DNA of 64,000 bases from assembly GCF_000002425.4 (NCBI RefSeq), contig NC_037256.1, forward strand, positions 3,361,310 to 3,425,309. The letters run 5' to 3'. Below the pieces are notes generated by a model. That model was given only the letters and a program-made list of their open reading frames with translations, was not told the origin of the DNA and did not search any database. Below are positions 1 through 9,917 of the stretch, piece after piece. Origin of the DNA: Physcomitrium patens. Lineage: Eukaryota; Streptophyta; Bryopsida; Funariales; Funariaceae. The translations under genes and the position numbers were made by a program. How positions within the stretch are numbered: position 1 is the first letter of the stretch; each line of letters starts with the position of its first letter.

Positions 1-490
1 AAGAGTATTATGAAGTCCAAAAAATATGACAACATAATAAATGTGCTCTAAGATATAATAAAGGAAATTTTATAGTGGTCTTAGGAACTATTAAGTTTTG
101 ATTATAGCCTAAATATCCATCCATAAAGGTGCATAATTTATACCCAACTATCTCTTTGAAAATTTTATTGATAAAAAAAAGATAAAATAATCTTTCTAAA
201 TGCACTTGTTAAGCTTATTATAATCAATGCATATTCAAAGTTTTTTTTTCTTCTTAGCCAATACCATAGATGTAAGCAAATCTATGATTTTAAAAATTTG
301 AATAAATTCTACTTATAAGATTTTTTTAGCTCTACCTTCACTATTAATTGTAGATTAAGATTCATCCTTTCCTTCTTTTGTCTAACTAGGATTGAACCTA
401 GAAGTAATGGTATTCAAAAGACATCAAAAGCATATTTTCAAAATCAACTTATAGGACACATGTTTAATATCCATACTTTATTTGAAATAA
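1..490 (-). pseudogene. Ty3/gypsy reverse transcriptase fragment
   Basis: On the minus strand, positions 8-205 translate to a stretch with an FMDGYLGYNQ-like core. This matches the 'DGYSGYNQI' block that precedes the catalytic YxDD region in gypsy reverse transcriptases. Upstream of it (higher coordinates, about 205-300) other frames hold further degenerate RT sequence. The style of this block differs from the chromodomain elements elsewhere in the window, so it is probably another gypsy lineage. No intact frame exists, and the piece runs off the left edge of the window. The junction with the next relic near 455-490 looks like a recombination or insertion scar. Confidence 0.6.
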
Positions 491-2228
491 AGTCTTCCAT
501 TCATCTCCTTCTTTAATACAAACTAGATTGTATGCTCCTTATAGATCTATTTTTGTATAGATCTTAGCTTGATTTAATTGATCAAGAATTCTAGATATCA
601 AAGGCAAAGGATATCTATTCTTGATGGTAATCATATTGAGTCGATAATAATCTACACACATTTGCAATGATCCATTTTTTTCTTCACAAATAAGATAGGA
701 GCTCCTGCAAGAGATTTTGAATGGTGTATGAAATTCTGGGCTGAGTTCTCATCAATGTACTTCTTGAGTTCAGCCAATTTATTTTGTGATAAATTATAAT
801 TTGGATCAAATGGCAGCTGAGTTTCTTCTTTAAGTTCGATTGAACAATCATATGGCTAATGCTCCAAGAGAGTATTTGCATTCTCTTTCTCAAAAATATC
901 TTGAAAATATTCATATTGATTTAGAATTTCACTTGAAATCTTTCCATCATTTAAACTGGATGTGGTATAAACAACAAAAGATGATTATTTTTTTGTAGCA
1001 TGCAAAAACGTTTTTGCACCTACAAGTATAAGTTTGGCTATACTAGACTTATGGCTTTCTATTAGATTAGAAAAACTCTTAATGACATTTGAAGAAAATT
1101 CAAGTTTACAAGAAATCCAATCTATCACATGATTATACTTTTTTAGCTACAATAAATCTAAAATAAATAGATTAAAAAAAATCTAATTATATTAAAAATT
1201 ACATAACTATTATGACCATTTATTATCACATCTATAGAAAGTATTTCATGAGTAACATCTTCAGAAGATAACAGATGACCATTTATGACTTCTACGTGTA
1301 TAGGTTTAGTTTTTTGTATTAACTATATATTATGACTTTTAATAAATTCTTCATCTAAAAAATAAGCTGAGGTTCTTGAATCTATTAAAGCAAAGGCTTT
1401 ATGATTATTAGATCCTAAATGCTCATCTATTGTAAAACAAGGAGACGATTTTAACGAGAGAATTCTACAAGATTTCAGCCACACAGTTCCTATTATAATT
1501 GGACAAATTCATTTTCTGACATGTTTTTATCTTTGATAGCAGTACTCCTCATTTTGTAGTTGCATTGTTTCTTTGGACAATATTGAGCAGTGTACTTAGT
1601 TATTCCAAAATATAAATATAGCCCTTCTTGACAACAATGAATCTTTTTTTGTTTGGTAAGAAGTTTAAAATGTACTACATCAATTTATAAATCTTCTACT
1701 TTCAAATGCTTAGATTGAGAAGTTGTTGGTGTCATCATTGAATTATAATAATATTGAATTTTTCTTGTACAATTCTCAGATCGAAACTCAAAAAGCCGAT
1801 TATTACATTTTATAGCAAAGTCAATTGCTTGACTTAATGTCTGAGGATCAAATAAATTGAGCATCAATTTCTTTACTTTATATTATAATCTATAGAAAAA
1901 TTAGCTGATGAGTGCTACATCATCTCACTTGATATTTGCTACTAATTATTAAAATTATAGAGTATATAATATCACTGATCAATTGTTTTGTTGTAAGATA
2001 TAAATCTTGTTGATTGTAATATGGATTGCATCATATTTTCTATATATATATAAAAACTCTATCAAAAATGCTTTCAAATTATCTAATATTGAATCACGTT
2101 GTTCAAAAAATGATAAAACCATGATAAAGCAAAACCTAAAAGTAGTGTTGTAATAAACTTGACTTGTGATCCTTGAGTTGGATAACTTTGGGATTGTAGT
2201 TCAATCACCAATTTTACTTGATTGATGT
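455..2228 (-). pseudogene. Decayed gypsy C element: gag, protease and RT remnants
   Basis: Read on the minus strand, about 470-720 encodes a broken RT N-terminus ([10 protein letters not shown] block, a VDYR..N block and a KIDL block). About 1,240-1,460 encodes an aspartic-protease-like stretch with an ALIDS core (the D-S-G triad is degraded) and an SSEDVTHE-like tail. About 1,470-2,200 is the gag side, including a short open stretch at 1,685-1,867. The order RT, protease, gag with rising coordinate fits one minus-strand element. Frames are interrupted throughout. The protease region resembles those at 2,690-2,900, 9,650-9,780 and 45.73-46.0 kb, so this is one of several copies of the same chromodomain-type family. 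No function remains. Confidence 0.75.
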
Positions 2229-2684
2229 ATATTCAAGGAAGAATTGGAATGGCTATTTTCAAAGATTAGAAAACGTAAGACTCTTAAAACTAGACTAAAA
2301 GCAAGAAAAGAATTAATAAGAATGAAGAAGGCCTCATTCTTGCCTCTATATATACTACTTAACTAAGAACTATGTGACAACATGCTATAGGACCTCTAAT
2401 ATGCATCCAACTTATAGGACACATGTTTAATTTATAAAGCAAGTTTCCTAAGTATATACTATATATCCAACTTGTACTATAAGTGGTCAACATGTCAATA
2501 CGTGACCTCTTTGTTGGCAAAGTTTTCAACCTATCAATCACCTATAGATATGTATAAAGACACAATAGCATCTATGAAGCTTTTAAGAAGCTTTCTATAA
2601 GAAATTATCATATTTATTTAATTTGACTTACTTCTATATATTCTTATTATCTAGATATTTATCAAGGTAAATATGTATGTCTAT
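2229..2684 (-). repeat. LTR of gypsy C family (truncated), minus orientation
   Basis: This shares blocks with the LTRs of element C1 (43,892-44,410 and 49,630-50,179) in reverse complement: the 'gccaatagccattc'-type block, the 'ggcaagagtgaagcc' block, the 'ttgccatgta' block and the 'gaagcttcatagat' block. The outer end (LTR start on the minus strand) is near 2,684, where the sequence reads as the complement of TATCATAGACATAC. The inner end, toward gag, is shortened compared with the copies at 11.12 kb and 54.49 kb. Confidence 0.7.
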
Positions 2685-3071
2685 GATACTACTAGAGACT
2701 ATTTCTACAAAAATAATTTCATGTGTAACATCCCCAGAAGACAACGGATGTCCATCTATTACTTCTACTGACATAAATTTGATTTTTTCAACTAAAGATA
2801 TATCTTATTTTTTCACAAAGTCTTTATTTATAAAATAGGTTGAAGCTCATGAATCCAAAAAGGCTAAGACTTTGTGATTTTTTGGTCTTAAAAAAACTTC
2901 TATTGTAAAACAAGGTAAAGGATTTGAAGAGAAAATAGGACCTTTACTAGATATTACATATGATTCCAGCAGCATAATTCTTATTGTAGTTGAAGCAACT
3001 TATTTTTTGACAAATTATCTTTTTTGGCAATTGTAGTTCTTATTTTGTAATTGTGTTTCTTTTTTAGATAA
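2685..3071 (-). pseudogene. Gypsy C protease/gag remnant, left flank of copia-1
   Basis: The minus strand encodes a protease tail (VEVIDGHPLSSGDVTHE at about 2,700-2,790) and then the gag zinc-finger side. From about 2,804 to 3,071 it is matched, roughly nine bases in ten by eye, by 9,645-9,917 on the other side of copia-1. The left copy ends at the first base of the copia 5' LTR, and the right copy begins immediately after the copia 3' LTR. Confidence 0.75.
2804..3071. repeat. Left copy of ~270-bp direct repeat bounding copia-1
   Basis: This is the same gypsy-derived sequence as 9,645-9,917, in the same orientation. Shared landmarks include 'ggctaagactttgtgatttt', 'cttctattgtaaaacaa' and 'gttgaagcaacttatttttt'. 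The ends of the repeat coincide with the ends of the retrotransposon. Confidence 0.8.
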
Positions 3072-3422
3072 TATTAAAGTAAATGGAGGGTAAGTTAAAA
3101 GGTAAAAGATATTATCTTAGATAAGTTGCTAATGGTCAAAGAGCAACAAAAGGATGAAGGAAAGTTACCAAGGTGGCAGCTATGGTTATAGGTGGGAGCT
3201 AGAGCTATAGATGGTGGCTAGGGTTTTAAGGTAGCGGCTAGGTTAAGAAGAATCTAAAGCTTAGTTGGATGAAAGTAAGATGAACGCTAGCTAAAATGGA
3301 TGTAACCTCTACTTATAAATAAATGATGTTGGAAGTGAGAGGCATTTCATTCCACACTTCTCTTGTGTCTAATCTTGCTGATTTTTACTTACTTGTGACT
3401 TGCTTATTGTGTTTCTTCAATA
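3072..3422 (+). repeat. copia-1 5' LTR
   Basis: It begins TATTAAAG (TGTTAAAG in the other three LTRs) and ends TTCTTCAATA. It contains four degenerate 19-bp units of the gtggcggctaggattatag type at about 3,170-3,245. The ends are set by comparison with the 3' LTR and with both LTRs of copia-2, where TG...TA ends lie next to a near-perfect target duplication. Confidence 0.88.
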
Positions 3423-3436
3423 GATTATGAGCCCAT
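3423..3436 (+). other. Primer-binding site matching initiator tRNA-Met anticodon arm
   Basis: Immediately after the 5' LTR the sequence is GATTATGAGCCCAT; the equivalent site in copia-2 is GGTTATCGGCCCAC (20,438-20,451). The complement of the anticodon stem-loop of plant initiator tRNA-Met contains GGTTATGGGCCCAC, so each copy differs from it at very few positions. Yeast Ty5 and Drosophila copia are known to prime from this internal half-tRNA region. The usual 3'-end complement TGGTATCAGAGC is not present here. Confidence 0.7.
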
Positions 3437-4051
3437 ACACACTTTTTTGTGCTATTCAAGTAAGTTGAAGTCATTTACTAGTTGTTGTTCTTGTGTGGAA
3501 TAGATCTTATGGTGTTTACTAATGTTAGAGATTGTATGATCTAATTTGGTGTTTTGACTTGAGTAAGATCTGATTTGGGCCTTATAGATCTCTAACATCA
3601 GTTTGAAGCTTCTTAATTCTTAGGATTGAGTGATTAAGACCTTATACAAAGACTTTGATAGTGTCTTTGATTTTGTGGTGAGAAAGTGAATTTTATGAGT
3701 GGAAGAACTAGATAGTAAGCTTGATTGGAGTTCACATACTTGTTAGAAGCTTCAAAAGTTGATTTGGAAGTGTTTGGAGTGAAGAAACATTCATTTGTTC
3801 ACAAGAGGGCATTCTCAGATTTTGCTAGTACAAAATTATTTTAGTGATTTTAAGCACATAGAGACTCTTTTTTTTGATATTTTTTGATAGACCTCTTCTA
3901 AGACATGGCTTCAAGTGAAGGTGAAGGTTTGAGAGTGATTGAGGAGTTTAGAGGTGGCAATTTCTACCATTGGAAGGTCAAAATGGAGCTTTTATTGGTG
4001 TCTTTGGACCTTTGGGACATTATAGATGAAAGTCAAGAGCCTTCAAGCACG

Positions 4052-5320
4052 CCGTCGGGATAGAGAGAGTTTGCCTCAAGAAAACGATGGGCTTCTGGCT
4101 GTCACTAATTATTCAATCAAGCTTGAAAATAAGAGAAGCCCTAATTTTATATATAATTTTTCTCTTTTTGAGTAATTACACCAAATACACAATCCTCAAG
4201 TAACTCACAACTTCCAAAATATGATAAAATCTTCTAAATCGTTGTTTATTCTTATGTGGAGATTTTCTCGAACTTCAACACCTCATATCTCTTAATCCGA
4301 CCGTCCAAAAAACCTCAAATTTTACATGAGGTACTGATGTATTTTTATCAACTTCTACAACAATTTTCAACCGCAAATTCATAGCAGATCTTGAGATATC
4401 TTGAAATCCCTAATAGTCACTTCAAACCCTTGTCTTTATACATCCGCGTGCAATTTTCTTCATATCTCACAAAATATAAGCTCAAATGCCACGAAATTTG
4501 TATGTATAGCTTCTTAACACAAAATTTTACATTCTTCAAAAAGTTTGAGCCAAAAATTCGTCCGAAAACTCAAGTTATGGCTCCAACCATTACTACAAAC
4601 AAACCCGCTTACTTCCTGCTTTTGATTAGGAAGCGTCGCCTTCAACTCCTTACAACTCCTTCATATAAACTCCAAAAGCAATAATTCTTTCGTAAAAGAT
4701 GTAGGCCTTAAAATCATCGTTCCAGTTGCACCTTCCGATCTTCAAAAGCTGCTGTAAAACTGCTCGTTTTCTCAAAAGAGTAACAGTATGACTTAAATAA
4801 ATACCTTAACTTCAAACGGTTATAACTTTTTCACCCTAACTCCAAATCCTCTAATTTTTGTATACAAATTGTTCTCTAAACCCTAAACTTTACAATCCTA
4901 GCTTCTATTCTCCAAATACCTCTTTTCAAGTCGCCGAAACCCTTCTTTAGGTCGCGGGCAGCCTCCTCAAAGCCCATTGGGTATGGTATTCGACCAATAG
5001 GGATGAAGTTTCCCATTCCTTGCCTTCATCCGACCATGCCTTACTTTCATCCCTCCCAATTAGCTTTCTACTAGTTTAGATTTTCATCCTTAGGTTTCCA
5101 CCTTTTTTCAAGGTTTCATACTAAATATTTAGGTCCTATATATATATATATATATATATTAATGTCAAAATCAAAAGAAATAAAGAAACAAAGTAAAGTT
5201 TCTTATTCCAACTTCTTTTTTATTTAATCTACTAGCCACTCTAACATACATCTAGATTTATCAACATATAATATATTTTAGCTAATTTTTACATACTATA
5301 AGCATTTACAGTACGATAAC
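4052..5320 (+). repeat. LTR-B insertion inside copia-1 gag (likely solo LTR)
   Basis: Copia-2 runs uninterrupted across this point, so the ~1.27-kb block is an insertion. It is flanked by gcacg (4,047-4,051) and gcatg (5,321-5,325), an imperfect 5-bp target duplication. Its first ~90 bp (atagagagagtttgcctcaa...) recur at 55,996-56,241 and, inverted, at 62,115-62,183. The interior is non-coding and has the look of an LTR; short open frames such as 4,391-4,684 have no recognisable content. A TG...CA boundary is not clear, so the exact class is inferred. A (TA)n run sits at 5,137-5,159. Confidence 0.65.
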
Positions 5321-5754
5321 GCATGCTGATGCTAAAGAGAAGAAGGACTTCACAAGACATGAAAAGAAGACTTTTGGCATGATTGCCACTAATTTAGATG
5401 AAGCCAACTTTTCTAATATCATCTCTTGCAAAGGACCAGCAGAAGCATGGAAGATTCTTTGTAATATATATGAGAGCAAGAACTTGTCGAATATCATCTT
5501 CACCAGGAGAAAATTCTTCACTTACAAGATGGAAGAAGGTGAAGACCTCATGGCTCATGTCAACAAGGTAAGGTCCTTGCTAATCAACTTGCTATTGTTG
5601 ACAAGCCTTTAGAAGAGAGTCATATTGTCATGACCTTGCTTATGAGCCTTTCCAAGTCCTATAATTACCTCATTGTGGCATTGGAATCCATCAAAGTAAA
5701 AGAACTCACAATGGATTATGTGATGGCAAGACTTGTCCATGAAGTGATCAAGAG

Positions 5755-5782
<28 letters not shown>
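5755..5782 (+). repeat. Poly-A homopolymer, 28 bases, in copia-1 gag
   Basis: An uninterrupted A run replaces the Lys/Arg-rich end of the gag matrix region; copia-2 has ordinary AGG/AAA codons at the same place (about 21,505). Confidence 0.95.
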
Positions 5783-5785
<3 letters not shown>

Positions 5786-5851
5786 CAAAGTAAGGATTCG
5801 GCTCTCTTTTCAAGACAAGGCAAAGAGAGTCATCCCAACTAACATGGTAAT

Positions 5852-7768
5852 GTGAGAACATGCTTCATTTGTAGAAAATTAGGTCACTTTGCTCGAAATT
5901 GCTACAAGGCTAAGAAAAGAGATAGAAAAAGTGCAAACAATGCTCGTCATGAATATGGAGGTGATGATTATGCATTCATGGTAAGTGAAGGCACTTCTAT
6001 GGCTGCCATGTCCAAGTGGATCATTGATTCTAGTGCCACCAAGTACATGACTCCATACAAGTGTTCATTTGATACTTATGAAGAGATTTCAAGAACAAAT
6101 ATCCTCATGGAAGACAATGGCATAGTACAAACTATTGGAATGGACTCCATGGTTATAGAGATTGTTGTGAAAGGCCAAAACAAGAAGATCAGATTGAAGG
6201 ATGTCTTACATGTACGAAAGATGAAGAAAAATCTCCTCTCGATGAGTAAACTTGTTTCACATGGTTATAAAGTGCAATTTGATAAGAATGGATGTTTTAT
6301 GGAGACATTGAAAGGAGATCATTTTGCAAAGGGCTTTAGAGATGGCAACCTCTACTTCATCAAGTGTAAGAAGGTGAATGGAATTGAAGTGGCGGCATTT
6401 GTTGAATTTCCTCAAGATCAAAACAAGTTTGGCATTTGACATCGATGCCTTAGTCATTTGAATGCCAAGAGCATGAAAGAGCTCCAATCCATGGTAAGTG
6501 GCTTAGATCTTGGTCATATAAGCTACAATACTATGACACATACTTGTGAAGGTTGTATTCAAGGCAAACAACAAAAGGCCTCATTTCCAAGTGGAGTTGC
6601 AACATGTGCAACCGAGTTATTGGAAATTTTCCATTCTGATGTTTGTAGACCTATGAAGATGCCATCAAAAGGAGGTACAAGGTATTTTGTCACATTCATT
6701 GATGACTTTTCAAGGAAAGTATGGATTTTCATTCTCAAAGCAAAGAGTGAGTGTTTCACAAGGTTTAAGGAGTTTAAGGCACTTGTGGAGAAGCAATGTG
6801 AATGTAAAATCAAGGTATTGCATACAGACAATGGAGGTAAGTATATGTCAAAGCAATTCAATGATTTCTTAAAGTTGCATGGTATTGTAAGATAAACCTC
6901 CACTCCTTATACTCCATAACAAAATGGAGTTGTTGAAAGATAAAATCGGACCATTGTGGAGATGACAAGGAATATACTTTATTTATAATACTTTAGATAT
7001 GAATTTTAGATAAAAATAGTGGTGAATGTAATATACACAAGAAATAGGTGTCCTACAAGTGCACTTACATCAATGATGTTGGAAGAAGCTTGGAGTGGGA
7101 GAAAACCTTATGTTTCTCACATAAGGACCTTTAAATGCATAGCATATACAAAGATACCAGATTGTATGAAATCAAAATTTGATGCAAAAAGTACAAAATG
7201 TGTATTTGTTGGATATTGTGAAGATACAAAGGCTTATAGGCTCATATGTTTGGAGACTAAAAAGTTCATCAAAAGTCGTGATGTTGAGTTTTTGGAACAC
7301 AAGAGTGCTTGTGAATACTTGGAGATGTGTCCAAGTGAGAGTAATGGTGTGTTTGTGGACACATCTTCAAATTCAGCAAAGAAGGAAGAAGACAAAGACA
7401 ATGATGGTTGTAAAGGTGGAAATGAAGATGAAGAGGCAAAGAAGGTGGACAAGAAGGCCTCTACAATTGTTAGGACTAGCAATGAAGAGCATGAAGATGT
7501 TGATGATGATGGTGATGAGGATTATGAACCTTTGAGTGAGAAAAGACTATCTTCAAAAGAAAAGAAGGTTAGAGGTGACCATGGAGTGCAACAAGTTGAG
7601 TCTTCTTCAAATGAAAGGAGATATCCTTTGAGAGATAGAAAACAATATGGTGAATGGTGGAAGGACCATATTTTTCCTCAAGTAAATAAAGAACATGCCA
7701 ATGTTCCACTTCTTGCTGATCTGTTGAGTTTATGTGATGCAATGAAGTCCACGGATGCTATGAAGTAG
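5852..7768 (+). pseudogene. copia-1 zinc knuckle, protease and integrase
   Basis: This opens with a CCHC zinc knuckle (C-F-I-C-R-K-L-G-H-F-A-R-N-C, 5,861-5,902). Next is a copia protease whose active site reads DSSA instead of DSGA (about 6,027). The integrase HHCC zinc-binding domain (HRCLSHLN at about 6,440 and CEGCIQGK at about 6,548) is preceded by a TGA at 6,437 replacing the conserved Trp. The catalytic core includes HSDV (about 6,633) and HTDNGG (about 6,818), then TPY..QNGVVER (about 6,905-6,940). Further stops lie at 6,893 and near 7,008. An acidic linker follows (about 7,380-7,530), then the integrase C-terminal PLRDR block. TAG at 7,766 ends the frame before the RT. Confidence 0.9.
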
Positions 7769-9283
7769 GAGAACGCTCTGATAAAAGAGTACAAATCACT
7801 CATGGATAATGGAACATGGGAATTGACTCAACTTCCACCAAATCGAGCTTCAATTGGTTGTAAGTGGGTGTTTAGAACTAGAAGAGATGTAATAGATAAT
7901 ATTGTGAGGTATAAAGCAAGATTAATTGCCAAAGGCTACTTACAAGTTATTGGTATTGATTTCAATGAGACATTTGCTCCCGTGGCCAAATTCACCACCA
8001 TTAGAACCATTGTGGCAATTGGGGCAATAATAGACTTAGAGATGCACCAAATGGATGTGAAGACGGCTTTCTTGAATAGAGAATTGGAAGAAGACATCTA
8101 CATAGATCAACCTCAAGGATTTGTTGAAGAAGGCAAACAACATCTTATGTGTAAGTTGAAGAAATCTTTGTATGGGCTCAACCAATCATCAAGGACATGG
8201 TACCAATGTATCGATACCTTCTTTGTGAATGAAGGACTTGTGAGGAGTGGGATTGATCATTCTTTGTATGTAATACAATCAAAAGTCTTCTTGCTGATTG
8301 TTATTCTTTATATTGATGATTTGATCAACTTGACCAATACTTTGAAAAAGATGGATTGGTTGAAGGCAAAGTTAGCAAAAGAATTTGAAATGAGTGATTT
8401 GGGAGAGCTCCACTATTGCTTAGGAGTGGAATTTGTGAGAGATCAAATTAAGAAGATCATTATATTGAGCTAAAAGAAGTACATTAAAGAAGTGTTGAAA
8501 TGGTTCAACATGGAGGAGTGCAAGTCCATTGGAATACCTTTGGAGGCAAATTTGAAATTGATGAAGCTCACGGATGAGGAATTTACTGAAATTGAAGAAG
8601 AAATGAAAGATATTCCAAACAAGACAGCAATAAGCTCACTTATGTATGCAATGGTTGGTACAAGGATGGATCTTGCATATGCGGTGAGTGTTGTGAGTCA
8701 ACACATGTCAAAAGCTGGACCAATTCATTGGACAACCATCAAGAGGATCTTGAGGTACTTAAAAGATAGTTTGAACTTCAAATTGTATCTTGGAGGTGAT
8801 GGTATTACATTACATGGATATTATGATGCGAATTGGATTGGATATGGAAATGATAGAAGATCAATAACGGGATATATATTCTTTGTTGGAGTGAGAGCAA
8901 TTTCATGGAATTATAAGAGACAACCAACAATTGCAAGGTCTACAATGGAGGCGGAATACATGGCAGCAAGTCATGGTACAATGGAGGCAATATGGCTAAG
9001 ACAAGTTTTAAAAGACATTGGAGTTGTATAATTGGAAGAAATTCCAATGAAGTGTGACAATCAAGGATGCCTTGTTTTTACCAAGAATCCAAATCATCAT
9101 TCAAGGACAAAGCACAATGACATTCAATATCACTTCATACAGGAGAAGATTGAGATGAGAATAATTGACATGAAATATTGTGCAACAGAAGACATGCTTG
9201 CTGATTTACTCACAAAAGCATTGATGAAGGATAGACATTACAAATTGACAAAGGGATTAGGTTTATTAACCTTTGACCAATAG
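7769..9283 (+). pseudogene. copia-1 reverse transcriptase and RNase H
   Basis: The RT shows the copia signature blocks CKWVFR (about 7,858), RLIAKGY, VDVKTAFLN-type (MDVKTAFLN, 8,050-8,076), KSLYGL and the catalytic YIDD at 8,309-8,320, all readable. An in-frame TAA at 8,471 breaks the palm/thumb region. RNase H follows, with DANWIGYGNDRRSITGYIF (about 8,827), the STMEAEYMA block and the C-terminal KHNDIQYHFI block, with another stop at 9,029. The reading frame ends at TAG 9,281-9,283, just upstream of the purine tract. The enzyme would copy the element RNA into cDNA. The YIDD centre is intact but the stops make it a pseudogene. Confidence 0.9.
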
Positions 9284-9294
9284 CAAAGTGGGAG
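9283..9294 (+). other. copia-1 polypurine tract
   Basis: The purine-rich GCAAAGTGGGAG lies directly before the 3' LTR start (TGTTAAAG at 9,295), where plus-strand priming is expected. The copia-2 counterpart is CAAAGTGAGAG. Confidence 0.8.
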
Positions 9295-9644
9295 TGTTAA
9301 AGTAAATGGAGGATAAGTTAGAAGGTAAAAGATTTTATCTTAGATAAGTTATTAATGGTCAAAGGGCAGTAAAATGATGAAATAAAGTTATTAAGGTGGT
9401 GGCTAGGGTATTAAGTGGTAGCTAAGATTATAGGTGGTGGCTAGGATTTAAAGTGGCGGCTAGGTTAAGAGGAATCTAGGATTTAGTTGGATGAAAGTAA
9501 GATGAATACTAGCCAAAATGGATGTAACCTCTACCTATAAGTAAAGGATGTTGGAAGTAAGAGGTATCTCATTCCACACTTCTCTTGTGTCTAACCTTGC
9601 TGATTTTTACTTACTTGTGTCTTGCTTATTGTGTTTCTTTAATA
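9295..9644 (+). repeat. copia-1 3' LTR
   Basis: 350 bp, starting TGTTAAAG and ending TTCTTTAATA. It matches the 5' LTR with many substitutions, including within the four 19-bp internal units (about 9,390-9,460). Confidence 0.88.
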
Positions 9645-9917
9645 ATATCTTGTTTTTTTCAACAAAGTCTTATTTTATAAAACAGGTTGAGGCTTATGAA
9701 CCCAAAAAGGCTAAGACTTTGTGATTTTTTGGTTTTAAACAAACTTCTATTGTAAAACAACGTGAAGGATTTGAAGAGAGAATAGGACCTTTACTTGATA
9801 TTGTATATGATTCCAGCCGCATAATCCTTATTGTAGTTGAAGCAACTTATTTTTTGACGTATTATCTTTTTTGGCAATTGTGGTTCTCATTTTGTAATTG
9901 TGTTGCTTCTTTGGACA
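9645..9917. repeat. Right copy of ~270-bp direct repeat bounding copia-1
   Basis: It begins directly after the copia-1 3' LTR and repeats the gypsy protease/gag sequence of 2,804-3,071 in the same orientation. Beyond 9,917 the gypsy element continues without a left-hand counterpart. Confidence 0.8.

Larger units (their letters stand above)
3905..5842 (+). pseudogene. copia-1 gag (split by insertion)
   Basis: The ATG at 3,905 is the same start used in copia-2 (20,920). The first ~47 codons encode the copia Gag N-terminus (GGNFYHWKVKMELLL core). The frame is then broken by the 4,052-5,320 insertion and resumes at about 5,326 with the 'MIATNLDEANFSNIISCKGPAEAW' region, a retrotrans_gag/UBN2-like segment. 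A frameshift near 5,600 and a 28-base poly-A run at 5,755-5,782 disrupt the C-terminal part. The copia-2 counterpart has only a short A-rich stretch there, so the run expanded in this copy. This would be the capsid protein of the virus-like particle; it is not functional here. Confidence 0.85.
3072..9644 (+). mobile_element. Ty1/copia LTR retrotransposon 'copia-1' (defective)
   Basis: The 6.57-kb element has two LTRs (3,072-3,422 and 9,295-9,644), a primer-binding site just inside the 5' LTR, a purine tract before the 3' LTR and, in copia order, gag, protease, integrase, reverse transcriptase and RNase H. Without the 1.27-kb insertion at 4,052-5,320 it would be about 5.3 kb, the same size as copia-2. 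The integrase-before-RT order places it in Ty1/copia. The LTRs differ at many positions, so the insertion is old. Several in-frame stops, a degraded protease triad and a 28-base A run in gag make it non-autonomous. The usual 5-bp target duplication is not visible; instead ~270 bp is duplicated. Confidence 0.93.

Noticed and set aside
4391..4684. 97-codon plus-strand frame as a gene
   Set aside because: It lies in the non-coding LTR-B insertion. The product is compositionally odd with no recognisable domain, and the sequence has no coding counterpart in the related copy at 56 kb.
6257..6487. Identical 76-codon minus-strand frames in both copia elements (also 21,989-22,219) as an antisense gene
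   Set aside because: They are antisense to the protease/integrase coding sequence, and their identity is explained by the 371-bp identical DNA tract. There is no independent sign of selection.
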